Assembly: GCF_009762325.1 (NCBI RefSeq)
Contig: NZ_CP034348.1
Coordinates: forward strand, 1,370,501-1,434,500
From: Roseovarius faecimaris
GTDB taxonomy: Bacteria; Pseudomonadota; Alphaproteobacteria; Rhodobacterales; Rhodobacteraceae
Reading direction: 5' to 3'
DNA: 64,000 bases
How positions within the stretch are numbered: position 1 is the stretch's first letter; each line of letters begins with the position of its first letter. Positions 7,395 through 20,037 of the stretch are shown one piece after another. A program made the position numbers and the translations under genes. The notes beneath the pieces are model-generated. The model had not been told where the DNA came from, did no database searches, and saw nothing but the letters and a program-made list of their open reading frames with translations.

Positions 7395-9770
7395 ATGCCA
7401 GCAGATGGAGGCATCGGCGCCAGCCCGAAACGGCGCGAGGATATCCGGTTTCTGACCGGGACCGGGAACTATACCGACGACATCAACATGCGTGGACAGG
7501 CCTATGTGCATTTCCTGCGCTCGGATGTGGCCCATGGGCGGATCAATTCGATCGACACCTCCGCCGCCGAGGCGATGCCGGGGGTGCTGAAGATCTACAC
7601 CGGCGACAATTTCCGCGACGCGGGGTCGATCCCCTGCGGATGGCAGGTGACCGACCGCTTCGGTGAGCCCATGAAAGAACCGCGCCACCCGATCCTGGCA
7701 GAGGACAAGGTGCGCCATGTGGGCGATCCGATCTGTGCCATTGTCGCCGAGAGCCGCGAACAGGCGCGCGATGCCGCCGAGGCCATCGACCTCGACATCG
7801 AGGAACTGCCCGCGGTGGTGGACATGAAAGCCGCGCTGGAGCCCGGCGCGACGCTGGTGCATGACGACCTGGCGGACAACCTGTGCTTTGACTGGGGGTT
7901 TGTCGAGGAAAACAAGGAGGCCGTGGACGAAGCATTCCGCAATGCCGCCCATGTGACCAGTGTCGAGCTGATCAACAACCGGCTGGTGCCCAACCCGATG
8001 GAGCCGCGCGTGGCCATCGGCGACTATAACCGGGCCAGCGGTGACAGCACGCTCTACACCACTTCGCAGAACCCGCATGTGATCCGGCTGCTGATGGGCG
8101 CCTTCGTGCTGGGTATCCCCGAGCACAAGCTTCGCGTGGTGGCCCCGGATGTGGGCGGCGGGTTCGGCTCGAAAATCTATCACTATGCCGAGGAAGCCTT
8201 CTGTACCTATGCGGCGAAGGATCTGAACCGCCCGGTGAAATGGACCTGCTCGCGCTCGGAGGCGTTCCTCACGGACGCGCAGGCGCGCGACCATGTGACC
8301 AAGATCGAGCTGGCGCTGGACGCGGAGAACAACTTCACCGCGATCCGCACCGATACTTACGCGAATATGGGTGCCTATCTGAGCACCTTCGCGCCGTCGA
8401 TCCCGACCTGGCTGCACGGTACATTGATGGCTGGCAACTATAAGACCCCGCTCATCTATGTGAACGTGAAGGCGGTCTTTACCAACACGGTGCCGGTCGA
8501 TGCCTATCGCGGGGCCGGGCGGCCCGAGGCGACCTATCAGCTGGAGCGCGTGATCGACAAGGCCGCGCGTGAGCTGGGCGTCGATCCGATTGCGCTGCGC
8601 CGTCAGAATTTCGTGACCGAGTTCCCCTATGCCACCCCGGTGGCCGTGGAATACGATTCGGGCGATTTCCACCGGCTGATGGACAAGCTGGAGAGCCGCG
8701 CCGATTTCCCCGGCTTCGAGGCACGCCGTGAGGCCAGCCGCGCCAAGGGCAAGCTGCGGGGCCTTGGCATCAACTGTTTCATCGAGGCCTGCGGCATCGC
8801 GCCGTCGAACCTGGTGGGTCAGCTTGGTGCGCGCGCGGGGCTTTATGAAAGCGCCACGGTGCGGGTCAACGCCACGGGCGGCATCACCGTCATGACCGGC
8901 AGTCACAGCCACGGGCAGGGGCACGAAACCGTGTTCCCGCAGGTGGTGGCCGATATGCTGGGGATCGACCCGTCCATGATCGAGATCGAACATGGCGACA
9001 CGGCCAACACACCGATGGGCATGGGCACCTATGGCTCGCGCTCCATCGCGGTGGGCGGATCGGCCATGGTGCGCGCCACCGAGAAGATCATCGCCAAGGC
9101 CAAGAAGATCGCCGCGCACCTGATGGAGGCCTCGGAGGCCGATATCGAGCTGAAGGACGGGCAGTTCTCTGTCGCGGGCACCGACAAGTCGGTCGCCTGG
9201 GGCGATGTGACCCTGGCCGCCTATGTGCCGCATAACTACCCGCTGGAAGAGGTCGAGCCGGGGCTGGAGGAAACCGCCTTCTACGACCCCAACAACTTCA
9301 CCTATCCCGCGGGCGCCTATGCCTGCGAGGTCGAAGTGGACCCCGACACCGGCAAGGTCACGATCGAGCGCTTCACCACTGCCGATGATTTCGGCAATGT
9401 GATCAACCCGATGATCGTGGACGGGCAGGTGCATGGGGGCCTTACGCAAGGCATCGGGCAGGCGCTTTTGGAAAACTGCGTTTATGACAAGAACGGTCAG
9501 CTTCTATCGGCATCCTACATGGATTACGCCATGCCGCGCGCCGACGATGTGCCGTTCTTCTCGATCGACCATTCCAACGGCACGCCCTGTACGCACAACC
9601 CCCTGGGGGTGAAAGGCTGTGGTGAGGCGGGGGCCATCGGCTCGACGCCCACGGTGGTCAACGCGGTGGTGGATGCGCTGAAGTCGGGTGGCTTTGCCGT
9701 GGATCACGTCGATATGCCGGTGACGCCGCATAATGTCTGGAAAGCCATGCAAAATTCGGGGCAAGGGTAA
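7395..9770 (+). CDS. coxL: Molybdenum hydroxylase large subunit, form II CODH-like
   Basis: A 791-residue molybdopterin-binding catalytic subunit. The active-site loop reads AYRGAGR at residues 370-376, the form II signature. The AYRCSFR loop with the copper-binding cysteine of true CO dehydrogenase is absent. The conserved catalytic glutamate is present in [12 protein letters not shown] (Glu744). Gly-rich cofactor motifs such as DVGGGFGSK (about 252-260) and [10 protein letters not shown] are intact. It pairs with the small and FAD subunits around it. The substrate may be CO at low efficiency, an aldehyde or an N-heterocycle, and the sequence does not decide. The symbol reflects family naming only. 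Confidence 0.88.
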   Translation: MPADGGIGASPKRREDIRFLTGTGNYTDDINMRGQAYVHFLRSDVAHGRINSIDTSAAEAMPGVLKIYTGDNFRDAGSIPCGWQVTDRFGEPMKEPRHPILAEDKVRHVGDPICAIVAESREQARDAAEAIDLDIEELPAVVDMKAALEPGATLVHDDLADNLCFDWGFVEENKEAVDEAFRNAAHVTSVELINNRLVPNPMEPRVAIGDYNRASGDSTLYTTSQNPHVIRLLMGAFVLGIPEHKLRVVAPDVGGGFGSKIYHYAEEAFCTYAAKDLNRPVKWTCSRSEAFLTDAQARDHVTKIELALDAENNFTAIRTDTYANMGAYLSTFAPSIPTWLHGTLMAGNYKTPLIYVNVKAVFTNTVPVDAYRGAGRPEATYQLERVIDKAARELGVDPIALRRQNFVTEFPYATPVAVEYDSGDFHRLMDKLESRADFPGFEARREASRAKGKLRGLGINCFIEACGIAPSNLVGQLGARAGLYESATVRVNATGGITVMTGSHSHGQGHETVFPQVVADMLGIDPSMIEIEHGDTANTPMGMGTYGSRSIAVGGSAMVRATEKIIAKAKKIAAHLMEASEADIELKDGQFSVAGTDKSVAWGDVTLAAYVPHNYPLEEVEPGLEETAFYDPNNFTYPAGAYACEVEVDPDTGKVTIERFTTADDFGNVINPMIVDGQVHGGLTQGIGQALLENCVYDKNGQLLSASYMDYAMPRADDVPFFSIDHSNGTPCTHNPLGVKGCGEAGAIGSTPTVVNAVVDALKSGGFAVDHVDMPVTPHNVWKAMQNSGQG

Positions 9771-9781
9771 GGAGAGAAACG

Positions 9782-10570
9782 ATGTATGCATTTGATATCG
9801 AACGCCCGAGCACCGTGGCCGATGCGGTCAAGCTTCTGAGCGATAGTGTGGAAAGCCAGCCTCTGGGTGGGGGACAAACCCTGATCCCGACGCTGAAACA
9901 GCGCCTGGCCAGCCCCGAGCGGCTGGTGAGTCTGGGCGGCATCGACGAGATTCGCGGCATCTGTCAGGACGATGCGGGCCGGATCTGTATCGGCGGGGCG
10001 ACAACCCATGCCGAGGTGGCCGCAGGCGCCGGGGCTTTCCCGGCGCTGGCGGGGCTTGCGGGCAATATCGGCGATCCGGCGGTGCGCAACCGCGGGACGA
10101 TCGGCGGAAGCCTGGCCAATAACGACCCGTCGGCCTGCTACCCCGCCGCCGTTCTGGGCGCGGGGGCGACAGTGGTCACCAACACGCGCGAGATCGCGGC
10201 GGATGACTATTTCCAGGGCATGTTCACCACGGCGCTCGACGAGGGCGAGATCATCACCGAGGTGAAATTCCCCGTACCGGAACGGGCCGCCTACATGAAG
10301 TTCGAGCAACCCGCCTCGCGCTTTGCGCTGGTGGGGGTCTTTGTCGCCAAAACCGCCGATGGTGTGCGCGTGGCGGTGACCGGGGCGTCGGAAGAGGGCG
10401 TGTTCCGCTGGGCCGAGGCCGAAGCGGCGCTGAACGGTGATTTTTCCGCGTCGGCGCTGGAGGGTATGAGCCCGGGCGCGGATGGGATGATCTCGGACCT
10501 GCACGGCTCATCCGAATACCGCGCGCATCTGGTGGGCGTGATGACCCGCCGGGCGGTGGCCGCCGCCTGA
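9782..10570 (+). CDS. coxM: Molybdenum hydroxylase FAD subunit (CoxM-like)
   Basis: A 262-residue FAD-binding subunit. The two flavin motifs are GGGQTLIP (residues 29-36) and TIGGS (106-110) followed by LANNDPSA, standing for the AGGHS and TIGG motifs of the family. It takes electrons from the [2Fe-2S] subunit and reduces quinone or another acceptor. The start follows AAGGAGAG and is 11 bases after the large-subunit stop. It is the last gene of the S-L-M operon. Confidence 0.9.
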   Translation: MYAFDIERPSTVADAVKLLSDSVESQPLGGGQTLIPTLKQRLASPERLVSLGGIDEIRGICQDDAGRICIGGATTHAEVAAGAGAFPALAGLAGNIGDPAVRNRGTIGGSLANNDPSACYPAAVLGAGATVVTNTREIAADDYFQGMFTTALDEGEIITEVKFPVPERAAYMKFEQPASRFALVGVFVAKTADGVRVAVTGASEEGVFRWAEAEAALNGDFSASALEGMSPGADGMISDLHGSSEYRAHLVGVMTRRAVAAA

Positions 10571-10583
10571 GCGAACTCAGGTC

Positions 10584-10623
10584 AAAAAGACAAAAGCGCG
10601 CGGCTCCTGATCGGGCCGCGCGC
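10584..10623 (-). terminator. Minus-strand intrinsic terminator
   Basis: A 9-bp GC stem (GCGCGCGGC, 10596-10604, with 10615-10623) and a 10-base loop. On the minus strand it is followed by TTTTGTCTTTTT. It should end the transcript of the dehydrogenase gene at 10737-11615. Confidence 0.75.
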
Positions 10624-10636
10624 CTTGGTATTCCGG

Positions 10637-10714
10637 GGAGCGCCTCCGGCGGGAGTATTTTCGGAACAATGAATGGCAGGGCGCGCCTGGGCTTTCATTG
10701 TTCTTCAAATACTC
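10637..10714. repeat. GAGTATTT-family repeat pair forming a long hairpin
   Basis: The left arm at 10653-10673 and the right arm at 10694-10714 are 21 bases each and pair at 18 positions plus one wobble, around a 20-base loop. The left copy is preceded by GCGCCTCCGGCGG. The element starts 23 bases after the stop of the minus-strand gene. The same arrangement recurs at 40222-40278. Confidence 0.7.
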
Positions 10715-10736
10715 AACTCCGATCGAAGGAGCAGGC

Positions 10737-11615
10737 TCAGGCGGTGTCGAGTTTGCGCAGGCGTTTGAAGAGGCTCGAGGTGTCCCAGCGACCGCCGCCC
10801 ATTTTCTGCACGTCCTTGTAGAACTGATCGACCAGGGCCGTGACGGGCAGGGAGGCGCCGTTCTCATTTGCCGTGGACAGGCAGATGCCCAGATCCTTGC
10901 GCATCCAGTCCACCGCAAAGCCATAGTCGAAATGGTCGTCGAGCATGGTCTCATAGCGGTTCGACATCTGCCAGCTGCCGGCCGCGCCCTGGCTGATCAC
11001 CGACACCACGTCGCGCCCGTCGAGCCCGGCTTTCTCGGCGAAGTGCAGCGCCTCTGACAGGCCCTGGACCAGCCCGGCGATAGCGATCTGGTTGCACATC
11101 TTGGTCAGCTGGCCCGCGCCGCTTTCGCCGATGCGGCGGCACATCTTGGCATAGATGTTCATGATCGGCTCGGCGGCGGCGTAGGCGTCTTCGTCACCGC
11201 CGCACATGATTCCGAGCTGGCCGTTTTCCGCGCCGGCCTGGCCACCGGAAATCGGCGCATCGACAAAGTTCAGACCGGCCGATTTGGAGGCGGCGTAAAG
11301 CTCGCGCGTGACCTTTTCGGATACGGTTGTGTGATCGACGAAGATCGCCCCTGCCGCCATGCCGGCGAAGGCGCCGTCATCGCCAAGGCAGACCGAGCGC
11401 AGGTCATCGTCATTGCCGACACAGGCCATGACGAAATCCGCGCCCTCGGCGGCCTCGCGCGGGGTGAGGGCGTGGCGGCCGCCGTGTTCAGCCACCCAGG
11501 CCTCGGCTTTGGCGGCGGTGCGGTTATAGACACAGACCTCATGCCCCGCGGCCTGAAGGTGCCCCGCCATGGGGTAGCCCATCACGCCCAAGCCCAGAAA
11601 TGCCAGTTTTGCCAT
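10737..11615 (-). CDS. NAD(P)-dependent beta-hydroxyacid dehydrogenase (HIBADH/GlxR family)
   Basis: A 292-residue member of the 3-hydroxyisobutyrate/tartronate-semialdehyde reductase family. The N-terminal Rossmann motif GLGVMGYPMAGHL begins near residue 8. The substrate loop DAPISGGQAGAE lies at about 119-130, and the catalytic lysine is Lys172 in GQLTKMCNQ. It oxidises or reduces a small beta-hydroxyacid with NAD(P). It stands alone, convergent with the hydroxylase operon, and has its own terminator. The exact substrate cannot be read from sequence. Confidence 0.86.
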   Translation of the reverse strand: MAKLAFLGLGVMGYPMAGHLQAAGHEVCVYNRTAAKAEAWVAEHGGRHALTPREAAEGADFVMACVGNDDDLRSVCLGDDGAFAGMAAGAIFVDHTTVSEKVTRELYAASKSAGLNFVDAPISGGQAGAENGQLGIMCGGDEDAYAAAEPIMNIYAKMCRRIGESGAGQLTKMCNQIAIAGLVQGLSEALHFAEKAGLDGRDVVSVISQGAAGSWQMSNRYETMLDDHFDYGFAVDWMRKDLGICLSTANENGASLPVTALVDQFYKDVQKMGGGRWDTSSLFKRLRKLDTA

Positions 11616-11700
11616 TGTGCCGTCTCCTTGCCATTGTCTCGCTCCGGTTTTCTGACTATCGACACGACAGGATGCAAGGGAAAAGGGACGCCGGACGCGG

Positions 11701-14175
11701 ATGGCGGGGCTGTTCAGATGGCTGATACGGGCGACTGGCGGGTTGATCCTGCTGGCGGTTGCGGCCGTGTGCGCGGTCTATTTCCTGCTTTCGCGCTCGT
11801 TGCCGGACTATTCCAAGACGCTGGCGGTTGAGGGCATCTCGGCGCAGGTGGAGATTATCCGCAACAATTCCAACGTGCCGCATATCTTCGGGCAGGCGGA
11901 TGAGGATGTCTTTTTCGGCCTGGGCTATGTGCATGCGCAGGACCGGCTGTGGCAGATGGTGATGCTGCGCCGCACGGTGCAGGGGCGGCTGTCGGAGGTG
12001 TTCGGCGCCCGCACGATCGAGATCGACAAGGTGCTGCGGCGGCTGGATATGTACGGGCTGGCGCGGCAGTCGGTGGCGGTGCAGGACGCACGCACGATGG
12101 CGGCGCTCGAGGCCTATGCGGCGGGTATCAACGCGCGGCTCAAGGAGATCAACGACGAGGCCCTCGGGCGTGGCGCACCCGAGATGTTTCTGTTCAACAC
12201 GCCGATCGCGCCCTGGCAACCCGCGGATTCGATTGCGATCATCAAGCTGATGGCGGTGCAACTCTCGGGGCATCTTGAGCACGAGGTTTTGCGCGCGCGC
12301 ACATCGCTGGCGGTGCCCGATCCGGCCCGGTTGGCCGATATCCTGCCCGATGCGCCGGGCAGCGGCATCGCGGCGCTGTCGGATTACGCCAGCCTCATGG
12401 ACGCGCCGATGGGTCGTCAGGTGGCAAGCGCAGAGCCGTCGGGCGAGCCATTGTCGCCGTTCAAGCGACGCGCCTTCGCGGGGGCGTCCAACGCCTGGGC
12501 GGCGGCGCCCAAACGGTCGGCCTCGGGTGGCACGCTGCTGGCCAATGATCCCCATCTCGGGTTTTCGGCCCCGGCAATCTGGTATCTGGCGCGTATGGAA
12601 TTGCAGAGCGGCGGGATCATCGGGGGCACGATCCCCGGCGTGCCCGCGGTGATGGTCGGGCGCAGTGCGAAACTTGGCTGGGGGATCACCTCGTCCTATC
12701 TGGACGACCAGGACGTGTTCATGGAAGAGCTGAACGCGGCCAACCCCGAAGAATACCGCACGCCGGACGGCTTCAAACCTTTTGTCACGCGCAAGTCGAT
12801 CATCGAGATCAAGGACCAGAACCCGGTCACGCTGACGCTGCGGTGGTCCGACAACGGTCCGATCCTGCCGGGCTCGCACTATGATCTGGCCGAGGTGACC
12901 CCGGCAGGCCATGTGGCGGCACTGAACTGGACAGCGCTGAACCCGGAGGACACGACCATGTCCGCGGCGATCGGGCTGATGTATGCCGACAGCGTGGCGG
13001 AGGCGCTGGCCAGTGCCGAGCAATACATCGCGCCTTCGCAGAACCTGACGGTGGTGGATCAGGACACGATCGCGATGAAGCTGATCGGGGCGATGCCGCG
13101 CCGCGATGCCCGCCACCAGACCGAAGGGCGGATGCCCAGCCTGGGCTGGCGCGAGGAAAACCGCTGGCAGGGCCTTTTGGCCTATTCGGCGAACCCGGAA
13201 TTCGTGGCGCCCGTGGGCGGTTTGCTGGGCAACACCAATAACAAGACCGTGGACCGGCCCTTTCCGCTGCATGTGAGCCATGTCTGGGGTGACACCCAGC
13301 GGGTGAATCGCTGGCGGCGGCTGATGCAGATCCGACAGGTGCATACGCGCGACAGCTTCATCGAGGCGCAGCTTGACACGGTCAGCTTCACGGCGCGGTC
13401 GCTTTTGCCGCTGATCGGGGCCGAGCTGTGGTTCACCGGGGAGGCGGCCCCCGATGGCACGCCCGAGAGGCTGCGGCAGCGGGCGCTGGTGCTGCTTTCG
13501 GAGTGGAACGGCGAGATGAACGAGCATCTGCCCGAGCCGCTGATCTATGCCGCCTGGCTCAGGGCGTTGCAGGATCGTCTGATCCGCGACGATATCGGCC
13601 CGCTGGCGAATGAGTTCGATCATGTGAATCCTCTGTTCATCGAGAGGGTGTTCCGCGATGTCGATGGAGCGTCGGCCTGGTGCGACATCAGGCAATCCTC
13701 GCCGGTCGAGAGTTGTGTCGATATTGCGCGGCTGGCGCTGGACGATGCGTTGGTCTGGATCGAGGAACGCTATGGCACAGCCTTGGAAAGCCTGCGCTGG
13801 GGCGATGCGCATCAGGCGACGCATGATCATCAGGTCCTGGGCGAAGTGCCGGTGCTACGGTATTTCGTGAATATCCGGCAGAGCACGAGCGGAGGCGACA
13901 ACACGCTGCTGCGCGGGCGCACGAGGGGCGGGCAGGGGCCGAACCCGTTCGAGAACGTCCATGGCGCAGGCTATCGCGGGGTCTATGATTTTGCTGATCC
14001 GGACAGTTCGGTCTTTGTCATCTCGACCGGGCAATCGGGGCATTTCCTGAGCCGTCATTACGATGACATGGCGCAGCTCTGGCGGCGCGGGGAATACATT
14101 CCGATGTCGCTCGACCGGGATCTGGCGCGGGCGGCGGCGGTCGGGGTGACCGTGCTCAGACCCGTGGGCGAATGA
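11701..14175 (+). CDS. Penicillin-acylase family Ntn hydrolase
   Basis: An 824-residue precursor of the penicillin G acylase / AHL acylase family. An N-terminal hydrophobic segment (about 8-31) is a signal or membrane anchor for export. The alpha-chain region contains YVHAQDRLWQM. The autocatalytic cleavage site is GA|SNAW, making Ser263 the nucleophile of the beta chain, followed by the family motif LLANDPHL. Length and order match a complete protein. Such enzymes cleave amides, including beta-lactam side chains or acyl-homoserine lactones, in the periplasm. The natural substrate is unknown. It is divergent from the dehydrogenase gene. Confidence 0.88.
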   Translation: MAGLFRWLIRATGGLILLAVAAVCAVYFLLSRSLPDYSKTLAVEGISAQVEIIRNNSNVPHIFGQADEDVFFGLGYVHAQDRLWQMVMLRRTVQGRLSEVFGARTIEIDKVLRRLDMYGLARQSVAVQDARTMAALEAYAAGINARLKEINDEALGRGAPEMFLFNTPIAPWQPADSIAIIKLMAVQLSGHLEHEVLRARTSLAVPDPARLADILPDAPGSGIAALSDYASLMDAPMGRQVASAEPSGEPLSPFKRRAFAGASNAWAAAPKRSASGGTLLANDPHLGFSAPAIWYLARMELQSGGIIGGTIPGVPAVMVGRSAKLGWGITSSYLDDQDVFMEELNAANPEEYRTPDGFKPFVTRKSIIEIKDQNPVTLTLRWSDNGPILPGSHYDLAEVTPAGHVAALNWTALNPEDTTMSAAIGLMYADSVAEALASAEQYIAPSQNLTVVDQDTIAMKLIGAMPRRDARHQTEGRMPSLGWREENRWQGLLAYSANPEFVAPVGGLLGNTNNKTVDRPFPLHVSHVWGDTQRVNRWRRLMQIRQVHTRDSFIEAQLDTVSFTARSLLPLIGAELWFTGEAAPDGTPERLRQRALVLLSEWNGEMNEHLPEPLIYAAWLRALQDRLIRDDIGPLANEFDHVNPLFIERVFRDVDGASAWCDIRQSSPVESCVDIARLALDDALVWIEERYGTALESLRWGDAHQATHDHQVLGEVPVLRYFVNIRQSTSGGDNTLLRGRTRGGQGPNPFENVHGAGYRGVYDFADPDSSVFVISTGQSGHFLSRHYDDMAQLWRRGEYIPMSLDRDLARAAAVGVTVLRPVGE

Positions 14176-14367
14176 GCGGCACGAGCCAGCCGCACACAGG
14201 TCTGGCCCATGTCCTTGACCGCCATTGTCCAGCAAAGTCGGGGCCGACAGCGCTGACCGCAGTCTTGCCCGTCGGCGGGCCTTGCCGAGTAAAGACAAAG
14301 GGCTTGCCCCGGCAGGCATAAATCATGTTATCGTTGCGTATTCCGTGACTTGAGGGGGGCAAGGCGC

Positions 14368-15864
14368 GTGTTTGATCATTTTGATACAAAGCATTCATCT
14401 GAAACCGCACAATTGGCCGATCTCTACGATCTTGTTGTCGTGGGGGCGGGCGTGGCGGGGCTGAACGCGCTTTATGCCGCGACAGAGTATCTGCCCAAGG
14501 GCGCACGGGTGCTTTTGATAGATCAGAAGGACATGGCGGGTGGCATGTGGAATGTCGCCTATGATTACGTGCGGCTGCACCAGCCACATCCCATGTTCAC
14601 CGTGGGCGACCTGAAATGGGGATGGAACAAGCCCCCGTCCTACCTGGCAAAACGCGACGAGGTGCGCGACCACCTGGCCAGCGCTCTGGCCCCGATTGCC
14701 GACAGGGTACAGCTTGACCTGCGGTTCGGCCATACGGTGACGGGGTGTGAGGATATGCGCGCCGAGGACGGGTATCGCGCGGCGGTGACGTTTCATGCCA
14801 ATGGCGACGCAGAGGAGAGCGTGACGGTTCAGGCCACGCGTGCCATTCATGCGCCGGGCCTCGATTACCGCCTTGCCGAACCGCTTGTCTTTTCCAACGG
14901 ACATGTGATCTCGATCCTGCCGCAGGATCTGCTTGAGACGCTGGCGGCACATCCCGGCCGCCCGGTTTACGTGGTCGGCGGCGGCAAGACGGGGATGGAC
15001 ACGATCCTTGCCACGCTGGCGGAAAACCCCGAGCGGGAGGTGACGCTGATCAACGGGCGCGGGACGAATTTTCTCAACCGGACCAAGTATTTGCCGAATG
15101 GGTTGAAGCGCTGGACCTCGGGAATGCTGATTTCGCGTCTGTTCCGCGATCTGGCGCTGACTTTCGACGGGCTGAACGAGGACCATCTGATCGACCATTT
15201 CCGCCGCCAGCATTCGAGCGATCCCGACAGCGCCAACGGCGTGTTCCTCTACGGCCTGCAATCCGAGGAGGAGCGCGCGCGGATAGAGGCGGGGCTGGCG
15301 CAGCGCCATGACGGCTATCTTGAGGATGTCGAGGGGCCTGCTGAGGCGCCGGTGATGCGGCTGCGCGGCGGGCAGAGGGTGGATGTGCCTGCGGGCAGTA
15401 TCTTTGTGAATTGCACGGGCTCTTTCTTTCGGTCGCCCGAGAAGGCCCATGTGCACCCGTTTCTGTCACCGCAGGGCACGGTGATGAGCATCAATGCGCG
15501 GGACGGGTTTCATTTTCTGACCAGCGTGGCGGGATTTTTTGCAACTCATCTGCTCTATCGCGGGCAACTTGCCAATGCGGGGTTTTACACCCTTGATCTG
15601 GAAGAGCTGTTTCGGCGGAACAGGAATGCATGGGTCGGCGCATCGTCGGCGCAGGCCTATATGAATCAGGTGATCGCGGTGCAGATATTGCCGATGATGC
15701 TGCTGGATCGCTGTGCGCTGGACTTTGACCGCTGGTATCCGCTGCCGCGGCGGATTGCCGGGCTGATCCGGATGAAATCCACCGCCCAGGCGGATATCGC
15801 ACATTGTCGCGGCGTGCTAGAGCGGGTGGCGGACCGGTTCGAGGTCCGCTGCGCCCCCGTGTGA
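14368..15864 (+). CDS. FAD/NAD(P)-binding flavoprotein (monooxygenase-like)
   Basis: A 498-residue flavoprotein. The FAD-binding motif GAGVAG lies at residues 26-31, followed by a GG-type motif (DMAGGMWN) typical of flavin monooxygenases. A second Rossmann motif VVGGGKTGMDT near residue 200 should bind NAD(P)H. I chose the GTG at 14368 because AGGGGG sits nine bases before it; a TTG 18 bases upstream is less likely. It resembles Baeyer-Villiger or FMO-type enzymes, but the FMO fingerprint is not clear. It is a single gene with unknown substrate. Confidence 0.72.
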   Translation: MFDHFDTKHSSETAQLADLYDLVVVGAGVAGLNALYAATEYLPKGARVLLIDQKDMAGGMWNVAYDYVRLHQPHPMFTVGDLKWGWNKPPSYLAKRDEVRDHLASALAPIADRVQLDLRFGHTVTGCEDMRAEDGYRAAVTFHANGDAEESVTVQATRAIHAPGLDYRLAEPLVFSNGHVISILPQDLLETLAAHPGRPVYVVGGGKTGMDTILATLAENPEREVTLINGRGTNFLNRTKYLPNGLKRWTSGMLISRLFRDLALTFDGLNEDHLIDHFRRQHSSDPDSANGVFLYGLQSEEERARIEAGLAQRHDGYLEDVEGPAEAPVMRLRGGQRVDVPAGSIFVNCTGSFFRSPEKAHVHPFLSPQGTVMSINARDGFHFLTSVAGFFATHLLYRGQLANAGFYTLDLEELFRRNRNAWVGASSAQAYMNQVIAVQILPMMLLDRCALDFDRWYPLPRRIAGLIRMKSTAQADIAHCRGVLERVADRFEVRCAPV

Positions 15865-15883
15865 GGGGGCGCAGGGACAAGGA

Positions 15884-16246
15884 TCAGGCGTTGGCTTCGC
15901 GGATCTTGTCAGCGGCGTCCTTGTCATAGGCGACGCCGTTTTCGTCAAAGAGGGTGTCCAGCTCCCCGGAGAGGGTCATCTCGGTGATGATATCGCAGCC
16001 ACCGACAAACTCACCCTTGACGTAAAGCTGGGGGATGGTGGGCCAGTCGGAATAGTCCTTGATGCCCTGACGGATCGCGTCATCGGTCAGCACGTTCACA
16101 TCGGCATAGTCCACACCCATGAAGTTGAGCACGCCCGCCACGCGGGAGGAAAACCCGCATTGCGGCATGGATTTGGTGCCTTTCATGTAAAGCACCACAT
16201 CGTTGGCTTTGACGGTTTCTTCGATCTGGGTCTTGGCGTCGGTCAT
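15884..16246 (-). CDS. grxD: Monothiol glutaredoxin, Grx4 family
   Basis: A 120-residue monothiol glutaredoxin with the CGFS active site at Cys30-Ser33 and the motifs WPTIPQLYV and GGCDI. It binds a [2Fe-2S] cluster with glutathione and works in iron-sulfur cluster transfer and iron sensing. The BolA gene lies directly upstream on the same strand. Grx4 and BolA proteins form hetero-complexes, so the pair makes functional sense. Confidence 0.95.
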   Translation of the reverse strand: MTDAKTQIEETVKANDVVLYMKGTKSMPQCGFSSRVAGVLNFMGVDYADVNVLTDDAIRQGIKDYSDWPTIPQLYVKGEFVGGCDIITEMTLSGELDTLFDENGVAYDKDAADKIREANA

Positions 16247-16279
16247 GATATTGGTCCTTACGTATTCGCGCGTCGGGGG

Positions 16280-16516
16280 TCAGTCGGGGGCCTTGGTGGT
16301 CAGCGCCAGGGCGTGCAAATCGCCATTGGGGCCGTCCATCTTTCCCTTCAGGGCGGCATAGACGGCGCGCTGCTGCTGCACCCGGTTCATGCCGCGAAAG
16401 CTCTCGTCGATCACCTCGGCAGAGAAATGCACACCATCGTCGCCTTCCACGGTGATCTTGGCATCGGGCAGGGCGGCGCGGATCAGGTCTTCGATTTCCT
16501 GGGCGTGCATGGGCAT
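16280..16516 (-). CDS. BolA-family protein
   Basis: A 78-residue BolA-like protein (start M-P-M-H-A-Q). It shows the family core HFSAEVIDESFRGMNRVQQQ with the conserved histidine and FxG motif. A longer in-frame reading upstream lacks support; the ATG at 16516 (or 16510) gives the usual length. BolA proteins bind Grx4 through a shared iron-sulfur cluster. grxD starts 34 bases downstream in the same direction. Confidence 0.9.
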   Translation of the reverse strand: MPMHAQEIEDLIRAALPDAKITVEGDDGVHFSAEVIDESFRGMNRVQQQRAVYAALKGKMDGPNGDLHALALTTKAPD

Positions 16517-16655
16517 GGCAGCTCTCTCTTCAAGGGTCTTGCCCTGTGATGTAGACCGCACGGGCCATTGGTGCAAGATGTGCGCAATTGGCATCGTCCA
16601 TTTTCCGGTCCGACCCGGCTGCGGTCAGGCCGGAAAGGCCGTGCGGCGCTGATAC

Positions 16656-18824
<2,169 letters not shown>

Positions 18825-18892
18825 CTGGCTGCTCCCCTCGTGGCGTGCGTGGGTGCTCTTTAGGCGATTGTCTGGCCTTGTGGAAGGGGGAG

Positions 18893-18932
18893 GAACGCCT
18901 CCGGCGGGAGTATTTTTGGAACGCTGAAAGCG
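18893..18932 (+). repeat. Dispersed repeat, GAGTATTT family
   Basis: Contains CGCCTCCGGCGG followed by GAGTATTTTTGGAAC, nearly the same as at 10641-10667. It lies in the divergent gap between purL and the ammonia-lyase gene. Confidence 0.65.
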
Positions 18933-19005
18933 GGGGCGGGGGATTTCCCTCTTGACCCGCAGAGGTGAAAGGCATTGGGTCGCACCAGACATCAGGGAGG
19001 GGCGC

Positions 19006-20037
19006 ATGCATATCTTATCCAATCCATGGCGCGGGGCCGGTCTGACCGATCCGTCTTTTGACGGGGTGCCGGGGCCGAGTGTGGATGCGGACGCGCCGCG
19101 CCGCCTTCTGGGGCAATGCCCGGCGGCAGGGCCGACGCCGCTGGTGGAAGCCGAAGGGTTTGGCGCACGGACCTGGGTGAAGGACGAACGCGGGCGCATG
19201 GGGCTGGGCAGTTTCAAGGCGCTGGGGGCGGCCTATGTGATCGCCCATCAGGCGGTGGAGACAGGCGCCGGGGACCTGGCGACCGCGCTTTCGGGGCGGA
19301 CATATGTGACCGCGAGTGCGGGCAATCACGGCATGTCGGTGGCGGCGGGCGCACGGGTGTTCGGCGCACGGGCGGTGGTCTATCTGGCCGAGACGGTGCC
19401 GGAGGATTTTGCCCGGCGGCTGCGCGAGAAGGGCGCCGAGGTCGTGCGCGAGGGGGCCGAGTACGAGGCCAGCATGGCGGCGGCGGCAAAGGCGGCGGTG
19501 GACAATGGCTGGACGCTGTTATCAGACAGTTCCTGGCCCGGCTATTTCGAACTGCCGCACCGGCTGATGGAGGGCTATCTCGCCATGGCGGCAGAGGCGG
19601 CGGAGCAGATGCCCGAGCCGCCCACGCATATCTATCTTCAGGCCGGTGTGGGCGGGCTGGCCGGGGCCTGCGCGGCCTATTTCCGGAAGGTCTGGGGCGA
19701 CGCGCCGCAGATCATCGTGGTGGAACCCGAGGCCGCCCCGGCGCTGCAGGCGAGCATTGAAGCGGGCAAGGCGGTGGTCACGGAAGGGCCGGTGTCGAAT
19801 ATGGGGCGGCTAGATTGCAAGGAGCCGTCGCTGATCGCTCTGAAGGGGCTGGCGCAGGATGCCGATGCCTTCGTGACGATCACGGAGGCGGAGGCGTCGG
19901 AGGTGCTGCCCTTGCTGGCAGAGCGCGGGCTTGCGACGTCGGAATCCGGCGGCGCGGGGCTGGCGGCGCACAGGATCATCAAGATCGATCCCGACGCCCG
20001 CGTGCTGTGCATTCTCAGCGAAGGCGCGGACGCATGA
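19006..20037 (+). CDS. PLP-dependent diaminopropionate ammonia-lyase-like enzyme
   Basis: A 343-residue fold-type II PLP enzyme. The PLP lysine is Lys71 in GSFKALG, followed by the asparagine motif SAGNHG and a glycine-rich phosphate loop (AGVGGLAGA). The overall pattern fits diaminopropionate ammonia-lyase, a threonine-dehydratase relative. I chose the ATG at 19006 because GGGAGGGG lies just before it; an upstream in-frame ATG at 18952 overlaps repeat sequence. The downstream M24 peptidase gene overlaps its stop codon (ATGA). Coupling suggests joint breakdown of a non-standard amino acid or its N-acyl form; the substrate is uncertain. Confidence 0.78.
   Translation: MHILSNPWRGAGLTDPSFDGVPGPSVDADAPRRLLGQCPAAGPTPLVEAEGFGARTWVKDERGRMGLGSFKALGAAYVIAHQAVETGAGDLATALSGRTYVTASAGNHGMSVAAGARVFGARAVVYLAETVPEDFARRLREKGAEVVREGAEYEASMAAAAKAAVDNGWTLLSDSSWPGYFELPHRLMEGYLAMAAEAAEQMPEPPTHIYLQAGVGGLAGACAAYFRKVWGDAPQIIVVEPEAAPALQASIEAGKAVVTEGPVSNMGRLDCKEPSLIALKGLAQDADAFVTITEAEASEVLPLLAERGLATSESGGAGLAAHRIIKIDPDARVLCILSEGADA

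Noticed and set aside
11656..13830. A 724-codon minus-strand frame opposite the acylase gene
   Set aside because: Composition is that of antisense high-GC DNA, while the plus strand has a complete acylase with its catalytic serine.
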